The notes under the pieces were generated by a model that was not told the origin of the DNA, ran no database searches, and saw only the letters and a list, made by a program, of their open reading frames with translations. This document shows, one piece after another, positions 25,227 to 34,393 of a stretch of DNA of 64,000 nt (its first letter is position 1; every line of letters starts with the position of its first letter). The position numbers were made by a program, and so were the translations under genes. Origin of the DNA: Abyssibius alkaniclasticus (lineage in GTDB: Bacteria > Pseudomonadota > Alphaproteobacteria > Rhodobacterales > Rhodobacteraceae); contig NZ_CP095732.1 of assembly GCF_020447305.1 (NCBI RefSeq), positions 2,884,501 through 2,948,500 of the forward strand, given 5' to 3'.

Positions 25227-27128
25227 CTATCCGTCCTGCCATTCCCACGGGCGGGCGAAACTGCCCAGAACGGCTGTAACAGCCTCGTCGGTGACATCCT
25301 CGCCGGTGCGTGACAGGCGCGCGACGAGGCCGCGTTTCTTATCCTCGTAGACCTCGACCAGCCTGGCGTTGACACCGGCTTTTTCCAGCGCCCCGGCATA
25401 GATGCGGGCGATGGCGAGTTTGCGCAGTTCGTTCTTCAGCACCTTGCCCACGGCGGTTTTGGGCAGTTCGGGCAGTATTTCGACATGTTTCGGCACGGCG
25501 GCGCGCTCGTCGATATGTTTGGTGGCGAATTCCAGCAATTCAGCCTCGGTCACGGTTTTACCGGCAGCCAGTTCAACATAAACGCATGGAACCTCGCCCG
25601 AATGCGCGTCGGGCTGGCCGATTGCGCCGGACAGCGCCACACAATCATGCCCGGCAAGGGCTTCTTCAATCACCGCCGGGTCGATGTTATGGCCACCGCG
25701 AATGATCAGGTCTTTGGCGCGGCCGGTAATGAAGATGAACCCATCGGCATCGATGCGGCCCAGATCGCCGGTGCGCAAATGCGTGCCACCCGCAAACAGG
25801 CCTTTGTTCTTGTCGGCATCAAGATAGGTTGCACCCGCAATCACACCGGGGTTTTGCACACAAATCTCACCCACCTCGTCGGTGGCGCAGTCCTTGATGA
25901 TGCTGCCATCGGGGGCGCAGTGCAGAATGCGCACATTTGAATAGGGAAAGGGCAGCCCGACCGAGCCGATTTTCGTTTCACCAAAAGCCGGGTTGATGGA
26001 CACAAGGCAGGTCGCCTCGGTCATGCCATAGCCTTCGAGAATTTTGACGCCGGTGGTCTTTTCGAACTTGCGGAAAGATTCCACCGGCAGCGCGGCCGAA
26101 CCACACAGCGCGTATTTCAGCCTGCTCACATCGGCATTGACCGGCACCTGCACCAGCTTGGCCACCGCCGTTGGCACCGTCACCATGAAGGTCACGCCAT
26201 AGCGTTCCAGAAGCTTCCAGAAATTGTCATAAACCCCGTCGCCGCGATAGCCCGCTGGCGTGGGCATGACCATATGCGCGCCGGAACGCACGCAGGTCAT
26301 CAATATCGGATAGGCGGCAAACACATGGAACATGGGCAGCGGGCAGAACATGACATCGTCTTCTGCGATGATCTGGTCTGTCGGGCACCAACCGTTATAG
26401 AGCATCCCCGAAAACCGGTGCTGCGCAACCTTCGGCATTCCGGTTGTGCCGCCGGTATGAAAATAGGCGGCAATGCGGTCGCTCAGGTTTTCCGCGAAGC
26501 TCAGTGTTTCGGGCTGGCGGGCGACCTCGGCCTCGAAACTGGCGATATTTGCTTTGTGTGTTACCTGAAGTTTTGGCCGTATAAGGCTGACAATCCACGA
26601 TAAAGGCGGCTTTGCGTATCGCTTGAGATCCACCTGCAAAACGGTCTGCACATTGGGGGCAAGCGCCACGGCCGCATCCACCTTCTGGGCGACATCGGCC
26701 TTGGGGAACGGGGCCAGCGTGACCACGACCCTGGCCTTGGTTTCGCGCAGAATGGCGGCAATATGCTCGGGCGAAAGCGTGGGGTTGATCGGGTTCACAA
26801 TGCCCGCCGTAGCCCCGCCCAGAAAGCTGAGAACCGCCTCGTTGCAATTGGGCAGAATATAGGCGACCACATCTTTTTCGCCCACGCCAAGGCTGCGAAA
26901 CAGGTTGGCGGTCTGGGCAACCCTGGCTTTGAGCTGGGTCCAGTTCAGGGTTTCCGCCGGCTCCTTTGGGCCAGAGCGGAGCTGGAATGTCACCGCCGGG
27001 CGCGCGCCATGCGCGGCTTCGGTGCTGGTGATCTGTTCAAACAGCGTGCGCTCGCCCACACGTTCGGCATAGGTCTTTTCAGCCTCGACAGCGCGCACGT
27101 CGGCCATTGTGGAAATGTGGTTCTGCAC
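25227..27128 (-). CDS. Acyl-CoA synthetase (AMP-binding family)
   Basis: A 633-residue adenylate-forming enzyme that activates a carboxylic acid to its CoA ester. Motifs in order: P-loop YFHTGGTTGMPK (about 238-249), LCGSAALP, A5-type ILEGYGMTEATC, FAGGTHLRTGDLGRID and FITGRAKDLIIRGGHNI, and C-terminal catalytic lysine in LPKTAVGKVLKNELR. The extra N-terminal 30 residues are normal for the longer fatty acyl class. The start is GTG 27128, with GGGAGGGG six bases upstream; ATG at the eighth codon is an alternative. Chain-length preference is unclear. It is convergent with tRNA-Thr; upstream is the ABC exporter gene. Confidence 0.93.
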   Translation of the reverse strand: MQNHISTMADVRAVEAEKTYAERVGERTLFEQITSTEAAHGARPAVTFQLRSGPKEPAETLNWTQLKARVAQTANLFRSLGVGEKDVVAYILPNCNEAVLSFLGGATAGIVNPINPTLSPEHIAAILRETKARVVVTLAPFPKADVAQKVDAAVALAPNVQTVLQVDLKRYAKPPLSWIVSLIRPKLQVTHKANIASFEAEVARQPETLSFAENLSDRIAAYFHTGGTTGMPKVAQHRFSGMLYNGWCPTDQIIAEDDVMFCPLPMFHVFAAYPILMTCVRSGAHMVMPTPAGYRGDGVYDNFWKLLERYGVTFMVTVPTAVAKLVQVPVNADVSRLKYALCGSAALPVESFRKFEKTTGVKILEGYGMTEATCLVSINPAFGETKIGSVGLPFPYSNVRILHCAPDGSIIKDCATDEVGEICVQNPGVIAGATYLDADKNKGLFAGGTHLRTGDLGRIDADGFIFITGRAKDLIIRGGHNIDPAVIEEALAGHDCVALSGAIGQPDAHSGEVPCVYVELAAGKTVTEAELLEFATKHIDERAAVPKHVEILPELPKTAVGKVLKNELRKLAIARIYAGALEKAGVNARLVEVYEDKKRGLVARLSRTGEDVTDEAVTAVLGSFARPWEWQDG

Positions 27129-27203
27129 CGGTTACCCCTCCCAAGGTTCCTTTTTCTTTCAAGGATGGAGAGAATTTCCCGATGGTGCAAGTCTATCGCA
27201 GCG

Positions 27204-28976
27204 TTAGGTGAATTGAAGCCGCGCCAGGCGTGCATAGAGCCCGCCTTGGCTGACCAGCGCATCATGCGTGCCCTCGGCCACGATCTGCCCGTCTTCAAGC
27301 ACGACAATCCGGTCGGCCTTCTTTACGGTCGCCAGACGATGCGCGATGACAATCGTCGTGCGGTTCTGCGCCAGCGCATCAACCGCGACCTGCACCGCCG
27401 CTTCGCTTTCGGCATCCAGCGCCGAGGTGGCCTCGTCGAGCAAAAGCACCGGCGCATCGCGCAAGATGGCCCGTGCAATGGCGATGCGCTGCTTTTGCCC
27501 GCCCGAAAGCATCACGCCACGCTCGCCCACGAAAGTGTCATAGCCTTCGGGGAGCTTGCGCAAGAACCCATCGGCAGCGGCGGCTTTGGCGGCGGCTTCA
27601 ACCTCGGCATCAGTGGCCGTGGGGCGGCCAAAGCGGATGTTCTCGCGCGCCGAGGTGGCAAAGATCACCGCATCTTGCGGCACAAGCGCGAATTGCTGGC
27701 GAAAGTCATGGCGCAGCAGGCTGGCAAGCGGGGCGCCGTCAAGCGTGATTTCGCCAAGATCCGCATCGTAAAACCGCAATAAAAGCTGGAATACGGTCGA
27801 TTTGCCCGCACCCGAAGGGCCAACAAGCGCCACGGTTTCGCCGGGCTGGATGCTCAGGTTGAAGCCGCTCAGCGCGGGGGCTTCGGGCCGGGCCGGGTAG
27901 CGGAAGCTGACATTCTGAAACCCGATTGCCCCGGCAATGCGCGCGGGCAGTTTGGCGGGGGCTTGCGGGTCTTTGATCGGGTCTTCGGCGGTGAGCAGAT
28001 CAACCAGCCGTTCGGTGGCACCTGCTGCGCGCTGCAATTCGCCCCAAACCTCGGACAGGGCCCCAACCGCGCCCGCAACCATGACCGCGTAGATCACGAA
28101 AAGCGTAAGATCACCGGGCGACATGACGCCCGAGCGCACATCGCGCGCGCCAAGCCACAGCACGCCAACAATGCCGGTAAACACCATGAAGATGATGCTG
28201 ACGGTCATGAGCGCGCGCGTGGTAATGCGGCGCTTGGCCGCCCCGAAGGCGCGCTCAGTCACATCGGAAAACCGGCCACGGCTTACGGTTTCATGCGTAT
28301 AGGCCTGCACGGTTTGCGCGGCTTGCAGCGTTTCCGAGGCGATGGCCGAGCTTTCGGCAATAAGGTCCTGGCTTTCGCGCGACAGTTTGCGCAAGCGCCG
28401 GCCAAGCGTCAGAATCGGGATGATGACCAGGGGCACCAGCAGCAGCGCAATGGCGCTGAGCTTGGTGGAGGTGGCCAGCATGAACCCCGCCCCGCCAAAG
28501 AAAATAAGCACATTGCGCAGCGCAACCGAAACCGACGAGCCGATGACCGACAGCACCAGCGTTGTGTCGGTGGTCAGGCGGCTAAGCACTTCGCCGGTCA
28601 TCAGACGCTCGTAAAACGCCGGTGACATGCCGATGACCTTGTCATAAACCACGCGGCGAATATCGGCGATGACCCGTTCACCCAGCCGCGTGACAAGGTA
28701 AAACCGCAAGCCCGTGCCCAGCGCCAGCAGGGCGGCCACGGCAATGGCCAGCATGAAATAGCGGTCAATCGCGGCGGCGGCATCGGCGCCGAAACCATCG
28801 ACGACCAAACCCACAGCCTGCGGCATGGCAAGCGATAGCCCGGCCGTGAGCAACAGCGCAAAAAGTGCGGCAAACATCAGCCCGCGATAGGGCCACAGGA
28901 ACGGGGCAAGCTGGCGCAACGGGCGCACCGATTTTGCGCGCGGGCGCGATGCCCCGTCATCCGAAATATCGCTCAT
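27204..28976 (-). CDS. ABC exporter, fused membrane and ATPase domains (MsbA/BmrA-like)
   Basis: 590 residues. Six membrane helices lie in about 30-310 (LAPFLWPYRGLMFAALFALLLTAG; GMSPAFYERLMTGEVLSRLTTDT is a coupling helix). An ATPase domain follows: Walker A GPSGAGKST, signature MLSGGQKQRIAIARAIL, Walker B APVLLLDEATSALD, and H-loop IVIAHRL. It should work as a homodimer exporting lipid or hydrophobic compounds; the substrate is unknown. ATG 28976 (MSDISDDGASRPRAK) is preferred over an upstream alternative. Acyl-CoA synthetase lies downstream and an SDR lies upstream on the same strand. Confidence 0.93.
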   Translation of the reverse strand: MSDISDDGASRPRAKSVRPLRQLAPFLWPYRGLMFAALFALLLTAGLSLAMPQAVGLVVDGFGADAAAAIDRYFMLAIAVAALLALGTGLRFYLVTRLGERVIADIRRVVYDKVIGMSPAFYERLMTGEVLSRLTTDTTLVLSVIGSSVSVALRNVLIFFGGAGFMLATSTKLSAIALLLVPLVIIPILTLGRRLRKLSRESQDLIAESSAIASETLQAAQTVQAYTHETVSRGRFSDVTERAFGAAKRRITTRALMTVSIIFMVFTGIVGVLWLGARDVRSGVMSPGDLTLFVIYAVMVAGAVGALSEVWGELQRAAGATERLVDLLTAEDPIKDPQAPAKLPARIAGAIGFQNVSFRYPARPEAPALSGFNLSIQPGETVALVGPSGAGKSTVFQLLLRFYDADLGEITLDGAPLASLLRHDFRQQFALVPQDAVIFATSARENIRFGRPTATDAEVEAAAKAAAADGFLRKLPEGYDTFVGERGVMLSGGQKQRIAIARAILRDAPVLLLDEATSALDAESEAAVQVAVDALAQNRTTIVIAHRLATVKKADRIVVLEDGQIVAEGTHDALVSQGGLYARLARLQFT

Positions 28977-29061
28977 CCCGCGCCCCGCCTGTGCTGCTTG
29001 TTGCTGTGATCCGCAGCACATTTATGCCGCGATTGGCGAAAGCACAACCTGGGCACCGGGC

Positions 29062-29790
29062 TTAGTTGCCCCCGCCGCCATCAATCACATGGGTTTGGCC
29101 GGTCATGAACGCCGCCTCGTCGCTGGCCAGAAAGGCAACCAGCGCGGCAACCTCGTCAACCGTGCCGAGCCGCTTCATGGGCTGGCTGGCGGTGAAATCG
29201 CGCTTTGCGGCGTCAAAATCCCCGGCCTCTGCAAGCCGGTCATGCAGGCTGGGGCTGTCAATCGCGCCGGGGCAGATGGCGTTGCAGCGAATGCCCCGGC
29301 TTGCAAAATCGACGGCGACAGACTTGGTCAGCCCGATCACCGCCGCCTTGCTGGCCCCATAGGCGCAGCGGTTCAAAACACCGCGCAGACTTGATACAAC
29401 CGATGACATGTTGATAATGGAGCCGCTTTTTTGTTCCACCATGCCCGGAAGGCAGCCTTTGATCATGCTGAACATAGCCTTTACATTCAGATCGAAGGCA
29501 AAATCCCAATCCGCTTCGCTGCAGTCAAGCACGTTGCCCCGATGCACAATGCCCGCGCAATTGAACAGCACATCGACCGGGCCAATGGCGGCGGTGAATT
29601 CGGCAATTTCGCCGGGGCGGGTCACATCCAGCTGCGCGGTTTCAAGCGCCGTCAGGCTGTCAAGCAGGCGGGTGTTGATGTCGGTTGCGATAACGCGCGC
29701 ACCTTCTGCGGCCAGCCGAAGCGCCGCGGCGCGGCCAATCCCCTGCCCGGCGGCGGTTACAAGACAGGTTTTTCCCTTCAGGCGATTCAT
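29062..29790 (-). CDS. Short-chain dehydrogenase/reductase
   Basis: A 242-residue NAD(P)-dependent oxidoreductase. Cofactor motif TAAGQGIGRA (12-21) with Asp37 in IATDINT favouring NAD, NCAG at 77-80, and catalytic Ser130 region, Tyr144 and Lys148 (CAYGASKAAV). The C-terminus ends in AFMTGQTHVIDGGGGN. Sequence style is near the hydroxybutyrate dehydrogenase type 2 and 2-keto-3-deoxy-L-fuconate dehydrogenase group, so the substrate is not fixed. ATG 29790 has AAGGAGAGG upstream. Divergent from the secreted protein at 29925. Confidence 0.92.
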   Translation of the reverse strand: MNRLKGKTCLVTAAGQGIGRAAALRLAAEGARVIATDINTRLLDSLTALETAQLDVTRPGEIAEFTAAIGPVDVLFNCAGIVHRGNVLDCSEADWDFAFDLNVKAMFSMIKGCLPGMVEQKSGSIINMSSVVSSLRGVLNRCAYGASKAAVIGLTKSVAVDFASRGIRCNAICPGAIDSPSLHDRLAEAGDFDAAKRDFTASQPMKRLGTVDEVAALVAFLASDEAAFMTGQTHVIDGGGGN

Positions 29791-29924
29791 TTGCCTCTCC
29801 TTCGGCCAAGAGCCGCCGATGCGGCGGGTTATACATTGATCAGCGGGCTACAATCCACGCACAATAGCGGCTGGTCAATGCCCCCGCGCGGCGCGGCTTT
29901 GGGGTGTTAAGCAGGAGAATTGGC

Positions 29925-30386
29925 GTGCGTTTGGTTTTTTCGGTATTGTTTCTTTGGCTTTTACCACTTCTGGTCACTGCACAAAGCCGCGCGATTGTTG
30001 TGGTTTGCCTTGCCAATAACGCCGCGCCGATCACGCTGGATTTGTGGCGCCAATCGGTGTTCGGGGTTGAACTGCATTGCATCGACGCGCGTTTCATTCG
30101 CGGCCTGACCCCCTGCGCACCCGATAGCGGCTATGGCCTGTCAGAGTTTTCCACCGGGCGGTTGCAACGCGTCACCAATTCCGAGGCCGAGGCCTTTGGC
30201 AATGTCGGTGGCATTACCTATATGCGCATCGCCCCGCTGACCATTGAATTCTGGGGCGGTCAGGGCACGGGCGATGGCGATGCCCCCGTGCGCGAATGGA
30301 CCTATACGGTTGACAGGGTCAGCGGCGTGGCCCTGTTGCAGCACGAAGGCACGCGCACGGTTTACACCTGTGGTGTTGTGCGTTAG
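29925..30386 (+). CDS. Secreted hypothetical protein
   Basis: 153 residues, family not recognised. GTG 29925 follows AGGAGA by six bases and begins MRLVFSVLFLWLLPLLV, a signal peptide ending TAQ-SRA. The mature part is about 130 residues with four cysteines (ANNAA preceded by VVVCL, ELHCID, LTPCAP and YTCGVV), possibly two disulfides, and a repeated EFW-GGQGTGDGD-type loop. Likely periplasmic. It overlaps the convergent transporter gene by four bases. Confidence 0.75.
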   Translation: MRLVFSVLFLWLLPLLVTAQSRAIVVVCLANNAAPITLDLWRQSVFGVELHCIDARFIRGLTPCAPDSGYGLSEFSTGRLQRVTNSEAEAFGNVGGITYMRIAPLTIEFWGGQGTGDGDAPVREWTYTVDRVSGVALLQHEGTRTVYTCGVVR

Positions 30387-31351
30387 CGGCGGCCAGCGGC
30401 GCGGCGCGCACTTGCGGGCAGGTCCTGGCGCGCCTCGCGCAGCGCAATGAACACCCCCGAACAGATGATCAGCACGATCCCGGCAATCGACAGCCAGCCC
30501 GGCACCTCGGCCCAAAAGGCAAAGCCCCAGACGGTGGCCAGCACCAGTGCGGAATATTCAAACGGCGCCACAATCCCCGCACTGGCGCTACGATAGGCCT
30601 GGGTGATCAGATAGCCGCCAAAGGCGCTGCAGGCCCCGGCAATGGCCATGATCCCGAATTCACCCAATGTGGGCATTTGCCAGGCGCGAAAGATGAACGC
30701 GCCGACACGCCCGCCGCTGCCATCCATCCAGCCGCTGCCAAAGACCAGCCCCATGCCGATGCAGGTGATTATGAACACAAGCTGGATATAGGCCGACATG
30801 GTCAGCGCCGTATCGCGCTGGCCAATCTTGCGGGTAAGCGTGTGCAGCCCCGCATAGGCCACCGCCGCACTAAGCGGCAACAGCACCGCCCATTGAAAGC
30901 TGGTTGTGCCCGGGCGGATGATGAGCATCACGCCAAACAACCCGACCAGCAGCGCCGACCAGCGGCGAATGCCCACCGCCTCGCGCAGAAAAATGGCCGA
31001 AAAGCCGGTTATGACCAATGGCGCAACAAAGAATATCGCGCTGGCATCGGCCATTGGCAACACGGCAAGCCCGGCAAAGAATGCAAAATTCGAGGTCACG
31101 ACAAACATGCCGCGCACAAGTTGCAGGCGCAGGTTTTTGGTGCGGAACATGCCAAGCCACATGCCGCGCGGTGAGAGAACCAGCATGATAAAGGCCAGCC
31201 CGACGATGCTGCGCACAAACACAACCTCGTGCAAGGGCAGTGTCGAGGAGAAGGAGCGCACGGCAATATCGTTGATGGAAAACACCAAAGATGCGCCAAG
31301 CGCGCAGGTAATGGCAAAGCGTGCATTATCGGTGGCAAGGGCGGAAGACAT
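30383..31351 (-). CDS. DMT-superfamily (EamA) transporter
   Basis: 322 residues, about ten membrane helices in two EamA repeats. Characteristic: ALGASLVFSINDIAVRSFSSTLPLHEVVFVRSI at the start, VGLFGVMLIIRP closing the first repeat, and GAYLITQAYR and EYSALVLATVWGFAFWAEVP in the second. The family exports amino acids and other metabolites; the substrate is unknown. ATG 31351 was chosen because upstream residues lack family similarity. tRNA-Gly lies upstream, same direction. Confidence 0.9.
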   Translation of the reverse strand: MSSALATDNARFAITCALGASLVFSINDIAVRSFSSTLPLHEVVFVRSIVGLAFIMLVLSPRGMWLGMFRTKNLRLQLVRGMFVVTSNFAFFAGLAVLPMADASAIFFVAPLVITGFSAIFLREAVGIRRWSALLVGLFGVMLIIRPGTTSFQWAVLLPLSAAVAYAGLHTLTRKIGQRDTALTMSAYIQLVFIITCIGMGLVFGSGWMDGSGGRVGAFIFRAWQMPTLGEFGIMAIAGACSAFGGYLITQAYRSASAGIVAPFEYSALVLATVWGFAFWAEVPGWLSIAGIVLIICSGVFIALREARQDLPASARRAAGRR

Positions 31352-31436
31352 GAAGACCTGTATGTTTTGCACCCACAGGCGCAGCCCAAAGCCGACCTGT
31401 CGCGCCAAATCGCGACACCTTTGTCAGTAAACAGAT

Positions 31437-31510
31437 TGGAGCGGGTGACGGGAATCGAACCCGTGTCTCTAGCTTGGAAGGCTAGGGTCTTACCATTACA
31501 CAACACCCGC
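31437..31510 (-). tRNA. tRNA-Gly (anticodon TCC)
   Basis: 74 bases with encoded CCA. Acceptor GCGGGTG/CACCCGC, short D-loop (GTAATGGTAAGAC), anticodon stem CTAGC/GCTAG around CTTCCAA, and T-arm ACGGG/CCCGT around TTCGATT. Discriminator base is T. Confidence 0.97.
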
Positions 31511-31629
31511 GCTCAGGGCGGTGGATATTTCACAACGCTTCAATGGTCAAGGCCATGCGCGCCGTGCAAGTAGCCAGCGGGCGGCAAAATGGTGTAGCTT
31601 TTGCGGATTGAACAGAAAAGGTGAAAACA

Positions 31630-32298
31630 ATGCAGAAGTTTTTGAGCATCAGTGCCATTTTTACGGTTTTCGCCCTGCCCGTTTGGGCCGAAGGCAATGT
31701 GGTTTTTGCCGAATGCGGCGAGGGCGGCTGTAGCTGCCTTCTGACCGACCTCACCGAAGAGGAGGCGCGCATCACCCTTGGCGAAGATCCGCCGGAAGGC
31801 GAAGGCGAGGCGGTTTTGGTAGGGTCTGAAGGCACGCTAAGCTGGACGCGGATGTCGGTTGAAGACCTTGATTTGCTTTATGGTGGTTCGGGCGAATGCG
31901 AGCTTGCACTGTTTCCGGCGATCATCCCGGCCGATGGCACATGGCTGGGCACGGTGGGGGCGCGCAGCATTGGCGCCAATTGCCCGGCAGGGGTTGAGAC
32001 GATGGTGAACCCCATGCTCGACGGCGTTGCCGAACAGCGGCAGATGCGCTGGGAGCAGGAATTCCACCCCCGAAAGATATCCGGTTTCGGGCCGAATCCC
32101 ATTCAATGGACTATGGTGAATGAGAATTACTTCACCGGCGTGATGACCATGCCCGATCTGGGTGCGGCAGGCCAGGTCAGTGTCAACTGGGTCTCCGAGT
32201 TGAAAACCGAGGATTATGTCCGCTCGGAAGTGGTTATGGATATTCTGGGCATTTGCGATGTAAACGCCGTGGTCGATTTCAAGCGCACCGGGCCTTAG
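31630..32298 (+). CDS. Secreted hypothetical protein
   Basis: 222 residues, family not recognised. A signal peptide (MQKFLSISAIFTVFALPVWA) precedes a mature protein with a Cys cluster ECGEGGCSC and further cysteines at GECELA, GANCPAG and GICDVN, so a disulfide-rich periplasmic protein is likely. A run of acidic residues (TEEEARITLGEDPPEGEGE) follows the cluster. ATG 31630 has AAAAGG eight bases upstream; GTG 31621 is less likely. It shares its last four bases with the convergent gph. Confidence 0.75.
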   Translation: MQKFLSISAIFTVFALPVWAEGNVVFAECGEGGCSCLLTDLTEEEARITLGEDPPEGEGEAVLVGSEGTLSWTRMSVEDLDLLYGGSGECELALFPAIIPADGTWLGTVGARSIGANCPAGVETMVNPMLDGVAEQRQMRWEQEFHPRKISGFGPNPIQWTMVNENYFTGVMTMPDLGAAGQVSVNWVSELKTEDYVRSEVVMDILGICDVNAVVDFKRTGP

Positions 32299-32960
32299 GC
32301 GGGCACCAGCCGTTCCAGTATCGGCGGCAGGTCGGCGTAACTTTCCAGCAGGGCCGTGGGGTTGAGCGCGCGGCAGGCGGCGGCATTCGGGCCGAACGTT
32401 ACCAGAATGCTGGGCAGGTTGGCGGCTTTTGCGGTGTCATAATCCGTTACCGTATCGCCCACCAGCACCGCGCGGCGCGCATCGCCACCCAGCCGGGAAA
32501 TGGTTTCGGTCAAATGCAGCGGGTGGGGTTTGCGCACGGCCAGCGCATCGGCCCCGATGACCACCGGAAAGAAACGCGCAAGCTTGAGACGGCCAAGCAG
32601 CATATCGGCCAGATCCTGCGGTTTGTTGGTGCAAATGCCCAGCTTCCAGCCCTGTGCCTGCAAGCTGGCCAGCGTGTCTTCCACCCCCTCGTAAACAGTG
32701 CTGAACCGGTCTATTTTTGCGCGGTAATGCGCAACAAACGGTGCAAATCCCGCATCTACCCGCGTCTCGTCTGCCGAAAGGCCCGCGCGCGCCAGCCCGG
32801 CGCGCAGCATGGCGCGGCCGCCGCCAAAGGCGGTTACCGCATCCTCGGGCCCCAGCCGCGCGGCCAGCCCCCAATCGGCAAATACCGCATTGGCGGCGGC
32901 CATTAGGTCGGCGCTGGTGTCAACCAAGGTGCCGTCCAGGTCAAATATCGCGCTGCGCAT
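32295..32960 (-). CDS. gph: Phosphoglycolate phosphatase (HAD superfamily)
   Basis: 221 residues. HAD motif I DLDGTLVDTSADL at Asp7 and Asp9, motif II region ICTNKPQDLADMLL, and motif III/IV KPHPLHLTETISRLGGDARRAVLVGDTVTDYDTA with the paired acids. It hydrolyses 2-phosphoglycolate from DNA repair or oxygenase reactions. ATG 32960 begins at the family N-terminus. It is divergent from glmU, 80 bases away. Confidence 0.92.
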   Translation of the reverse strand: MRSAIFDLDGTLVDTSADLMAAANAVFADWGLAARLGPEDAVTAFGGGRAMLRAGLARAGLSADETRVDAGFAPFVAHYRAKIDRFSTVYEGVEDTLASLQAQGWKLGICTNKPQDLADMLLGRLKLARFFPVVIGADALAVRKPHPLHLTETISRLGGDARRAVLVGDTVTDYDTAKAANLPSILVTFGPNAAACRALNPTALLESYADLPPILERLVPA

Positions 32961-33040
32961 GATTTCTCCTTGCCCGTTTGCAGATGCTTTTAGTTGCCCG
33001 GCACCCCTGCTACAACCGCCACAAGTGAGGGAGAGGTAAA

Positions 33041-34393
33041 ATGGCACTCGCAACCATTATTCTGGCCGCCGGGCAAGGCAAACGAATGCAATCGGACCTG
33101 CCCAAAGTGCTGCACGAGGTGGGCAACGCCCCGATGCTGGCGCATGTTCTGGCCACGGCCCGCCAGCTTGACAGCGCGCGCATCGTGGTTGTGGTCGGGC
33201 ATGGCGGCGATCAGGTGGCCGCCGCGGCCCGGGATATCGACCCCGATGTGCTGATCGCCACGCAGCAAAACATGCTTGGCACCGGCGATGCCGTGGCCCA
33301 GGCCCTGCCCGCCCTTGCTGGGTTCGAGGGCGATACGCTGGTTCTGTATGGCGACACGCCGCTGATTACCCCGCAAACCATTGCCCGAATGCAGGCGGCG
33401 CGCGCGGCGGGTGCGGCGCTGGTCGTCCTTGGCTTTCAGAACCCGCCGGGCGGCTATGGGCGCCTGGTGCTGGGCGATGATGGCAGGCTGGAGGCGATTG
33501 TCGAGGCCAAGGATGCCGATGCCGCAACCTATGCGCTGACCCTGTGCAACAGCGGCGTGATGCTGGGCGATGCGCGCCTTATGGCTGAACTAGTTGGCGC
33601 GCTTGAGCCCTCGGCCCAGACCGGCGAGCTTTATCTCACTAGCATCGTGGCGCTGGCCCGTGCTGCTGGCCATGCCTGCGCTGTGGTCGAATGCCCTGCC
33701 GATGAAACCGAAGGCGTGAACACCCGCGCCGACCTCGCCGCAATCGAAGCCGCCTTTCAGGCCCGCGCGCGGCGCAACGCGCTGGAAGACGGCGTTACCC
33801 TGCAAGCCCCCGACACGGTGCTGTTTTCGCAAGACACCGCGCTTGGCCGCGATGTGGTGGTGGAGCCGAATGTGGTTTTTGCAGCCGGTGTCAGCGTGGA
33901 AAGCGGCGCGCGCATTCGCGCCTTTTCACACCTTGAAGGCTGCCATGTGGCCAGCGGTGCCGTGGTTGGCCCCTATGCCCGCCTGCGCCCCGGGGCCGAT
34001 ATTGGCGTTGATGCGCGCATTGGCAATTTTGTGGAAATCAAGGCCGCCGAAATTGCCGAAGGCGCGAAGGTGAACCACCTGTCTTATGTTGGCGATGCCG
34101 TGATCGGGCCGCGCAGCAATATCGGCGCCGGCACTATTTTTTGCAATTATGACGGGGTGTTCAAGCATCAGGCTGTTCTGGGTGCGGATGTGTTCATCGG
34201 CTCGAATTCGGCCCTGGTCTCGCCCCTGCGCATCGGGGCGGGCGCGATGGTTGGTTCCGGTTCCGTCATCACCCGCGATGTGCCGGCGGGCGATCTGGCC
34301 CTGTCACGCGCACGCCAGGAAAACAAGCCCGGCCTGGGTGCGCGGCTCATGGCGCGGCTGCGCGATATGAAGGCGGCAGGCAAGCGCCCATGA
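33041..34393 (+). CDS. glmU: Bifunctional UDP-N-acetylglucosamine pyrophosphorylase/glucosamine-1-phosphate acetyltransferase
   Basis: 450 residues, both domains complete. N-terminal uridyltransferase: LAAGQGKRM (8-16), GTGDAVAQALP and YGDTPLI. C-terminal left-handed beta-helix acetyltransferase: hexapeptide repeats from about 250, FVEIKAAEIAEGAKVNHLSYVGDAVIG, and NIGAGTIFCNYDG (catalytic region). It makes UDP-GlcNAc for murein and lipopolysaccharide. RBS GGGAGAGG precedes ATG 33041. It overlaps the next gene (ATGA). Confidence 0.98.
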   Translation: MALATIILAAGQGKRMQSDLPKVLHEVGNAPMLAHVLATARQLDSARIVVVVGHGGDQVAAAARDIDPDVLIATQQNMLGTGDAVAQALPALAGFEGDTLVLYGDTPLITPQTIARMQAARAAGAALVVLGFQNPPGGYGRLVLGDDGRLEAIVEAKDADAATYALTLCNSGVMLGDARLMAELVGALEPSAQTGELYLTSIVALARAAGHACAVVECPADETEGVNTRADLAAIEAAFQARARRNALEDGVTLQAPDTVLFSQDTALGRDVVVEPNVVFAAGVSVESGARIRAFSHLEGCHVASGAVVGPYARLRPGADIGVDARIGNFVEIKAAEIAEGAKVNHLSYVGDAVIGPRSNIGAGTIFCNYDGVFKHQAVLGADVFIGSNSALVSPLRIGAGAMVGSGSVITRDVPAGDLALSRARQENKPGLGARLMARLRDMKAAGKRP

